64,000 nucleotides of DNA from Methylobacterium sp. Leaf91 (GTDB lineage: Bacteria; Pseudomonadota; Alphaproteobacteria; Rhizobiales; Beijerinckiaceae), in contig NZ_LMMP01000003.1 in the NCBI RefSeq assembly GCF_001422815.1, positions 100,960 to 164,959 on the forward strand, read 5' to 3'. Below the pieces are notes generated by a model that worked only from the letters and a program-made list of their open reading frames with translations, ran no database searches and was not told the origin of the DNA. Shown here piece by piece: positions 63,369 to 64,000 of the stretch. The position numbers and the translations under genes were made by a program. The first letter of the stretch is position 1. Every line of letters begins with the position of its first letter.

Positions 63369-63937
63369 GTGACGCGTCTTGTTTCGACGAGCCGGTTTCC
63401 GCGTCGTGGGAATGCGCTCTTATTGGCAGAGGCTGGGAAGCTGTGCCGACCGTCCCATGAGACGGAGCGTCAAGACAATCCGACGGGCCGCGTATCGCCC
63501 GGCCTCGGCGACGGCATCGCCGGGGCGAACATGCAGTTGCTTGCCGCCTCGCTCATCCGACGATTCGTGTCGAGCCGGCACCCTCGTTCGAATCCGTTTG
63601 GATTGAATGTGCCGGGCGGCTCATGCGGGGACGCCGTTGGCATGAGGAATATGTGCTGACGGCAGCAGGGCGCGACTTCCTCCCCGTCCTGATGATGGGA
63701 GCCTGGGCGCAGCGGAACCGCGGCGTCGATCTCGCTCGCTTCGTCGACGATACGACGGGCCTGGAGATCGAGCCCATTGTCGTCGACGGGGGTGTCGGGG
63801 ACGTCGCTCGGAAGCCGGCCCATCCGGATGAGCGCAGCGAAACCGAGCGGCGATGCCGCCGATGTTCCCAGTCACGAAGCCGATCGATCTCCACGGTAAG
63901 GTTGGGCGGCACGCGGACGGCATCCGCAAGGCCATAG
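63369..63937 (+). pseudogene. HxlR-family transcriptional regulator, apparently frameshifted
   Basis: Pieces of an HxlR-type winged-helix regulator appear in order but in different frames. A VVGMRSYWQRL-like piece of the N-terminal VVGDRW region lies near 63405. GLGDGIAGANMQLLAASLIR at about 63505-63565 resembles the recognition helix region LGIAxNMLAxRLxRLV. AGTLVRI comes next in another frame. Then EEYVLTAAGRDFLPVLMMGA at about 63645-63705, matching the wing and dimer helix, continues to a C-terminal tail with TTGLEIEPIVVDGG. No single frame covers all of it, so at least two frameshifts are needed. It may once have regulated the permease. Confidence 0.6.
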
Positions 63938-64000
63938 GTATAGCGCTCCTGCTACGGCCCCCGCCTATTGGCTCAGGGATGTCGAGCGCCGCTTGGTATT

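Noticed and set aside
1-64000. Search for tRNA, rRNA, riboswitch and prophage or insertion sequence signatures
   Set aside because: I looked for conserved T-loop, integrase and transposase features in the gaps and genes and saw none that I could support; short or diverged cases may be missed.

Overview
The window is high-GC DNA from an alphaproteobacterial methylotroph of the Methylobacterium/Methylorubrum type. The strongest evidence is a dense tetrahydromethanopterin (H4MPT) C1-oxidation region: fae, mtdB, mch, the four-gene fhcBADC formyltransferase/hydrolase operon, beta-RFAP synthase, and several accessory cofactor genes usually found only in H4MPT-using bacteria. Gene style (short overlaps, GTG/TTG starts, purine-rich ribosome sites) is uniform, and I see no integrase, insertion sequence, CRISPR array, rRNA or tRNA.

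Layout. 1-3.5 kb (minus): the 5' end of dxs, xseB, a coupled trio of DNA-repair/nucleotide genes (tag, an HD hydrolase, a tyrosine phosphatase), then ygfZ after a palindromic repeat. 3.7-9.4 kb: pyrC, a minus-strand run (small hypothetical, TIGR02301 protein, Nudix hydrolase, secreted repeat protein, SDR) and pdxH. 9.4-17.6 kb: an RT0821-like lipoprotein, a DnaJ-type chaperone, fabI, a DUF2157-like membrane protein, a RecF/OLD-like ATPase, a MOSC protein divergent from an XRE-cupin regulator with a near-perfect palindrome between them, a PPK2 kinase and a histidine phosphatase. 17.7-23.2 kb: a 1372-residue Pls/PosA-type single-module NRPS, a coupled DUF5397-VapD pair, and an alpha/beta hydrolase beyond a bidirectional terminator.

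23.3-31.4 kb is the SUF iron-sulfur operon (cysteine desulfurase, sufB, C, D, S, T-like, A). It is preceded by tandem TTAGAA-N3-TTCTAA boxes that look like Irr/ICE sites, and is interrupted by one antisense Uma2-type gene. 31.4-45.3 kb holds a diguanylate cyclase, a DEAD-box helicase with a repetitive tail, an NCS1 permease with a hydantoin-type racemase, a membrane protein with a winged-helix regulator, a uppS-like prenyltransferase, a Tat-exported PhoX protein, parE and an outer-membrane beta-barrel protein.

45.3-59.3 kb is the H4MPT region. Formaldehyde is condensed with H4MPT by Fae, oxidised by MtdB, converted by Mch, and the formyl group is passed to methylofuran and released as formate by FhcABCD. 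Beta-RFAP synthase, two ATP-grasp proteins, a CitG-like protein, a HisA/F-like barrel and an ASKHA-fold protein are probably cofactor-building enzymes. 59.3-64 kb holds yqgF, an SMI1/KNR4 protein, an SphA-like outer-membrane protein, an APC permease and what looks like a frameshifted HxlR regulator.

The most interesting items are the XRE/MOSC palindrome, the tandem iron boxes at suf with a related box near the beta-barrel gene, the VapD pair, the cysteine-poor FhcB, the uncharacterised cofactor genes between mtdB and fae, and palindromic repeats placed inside the suf and H4MPT gene runs.
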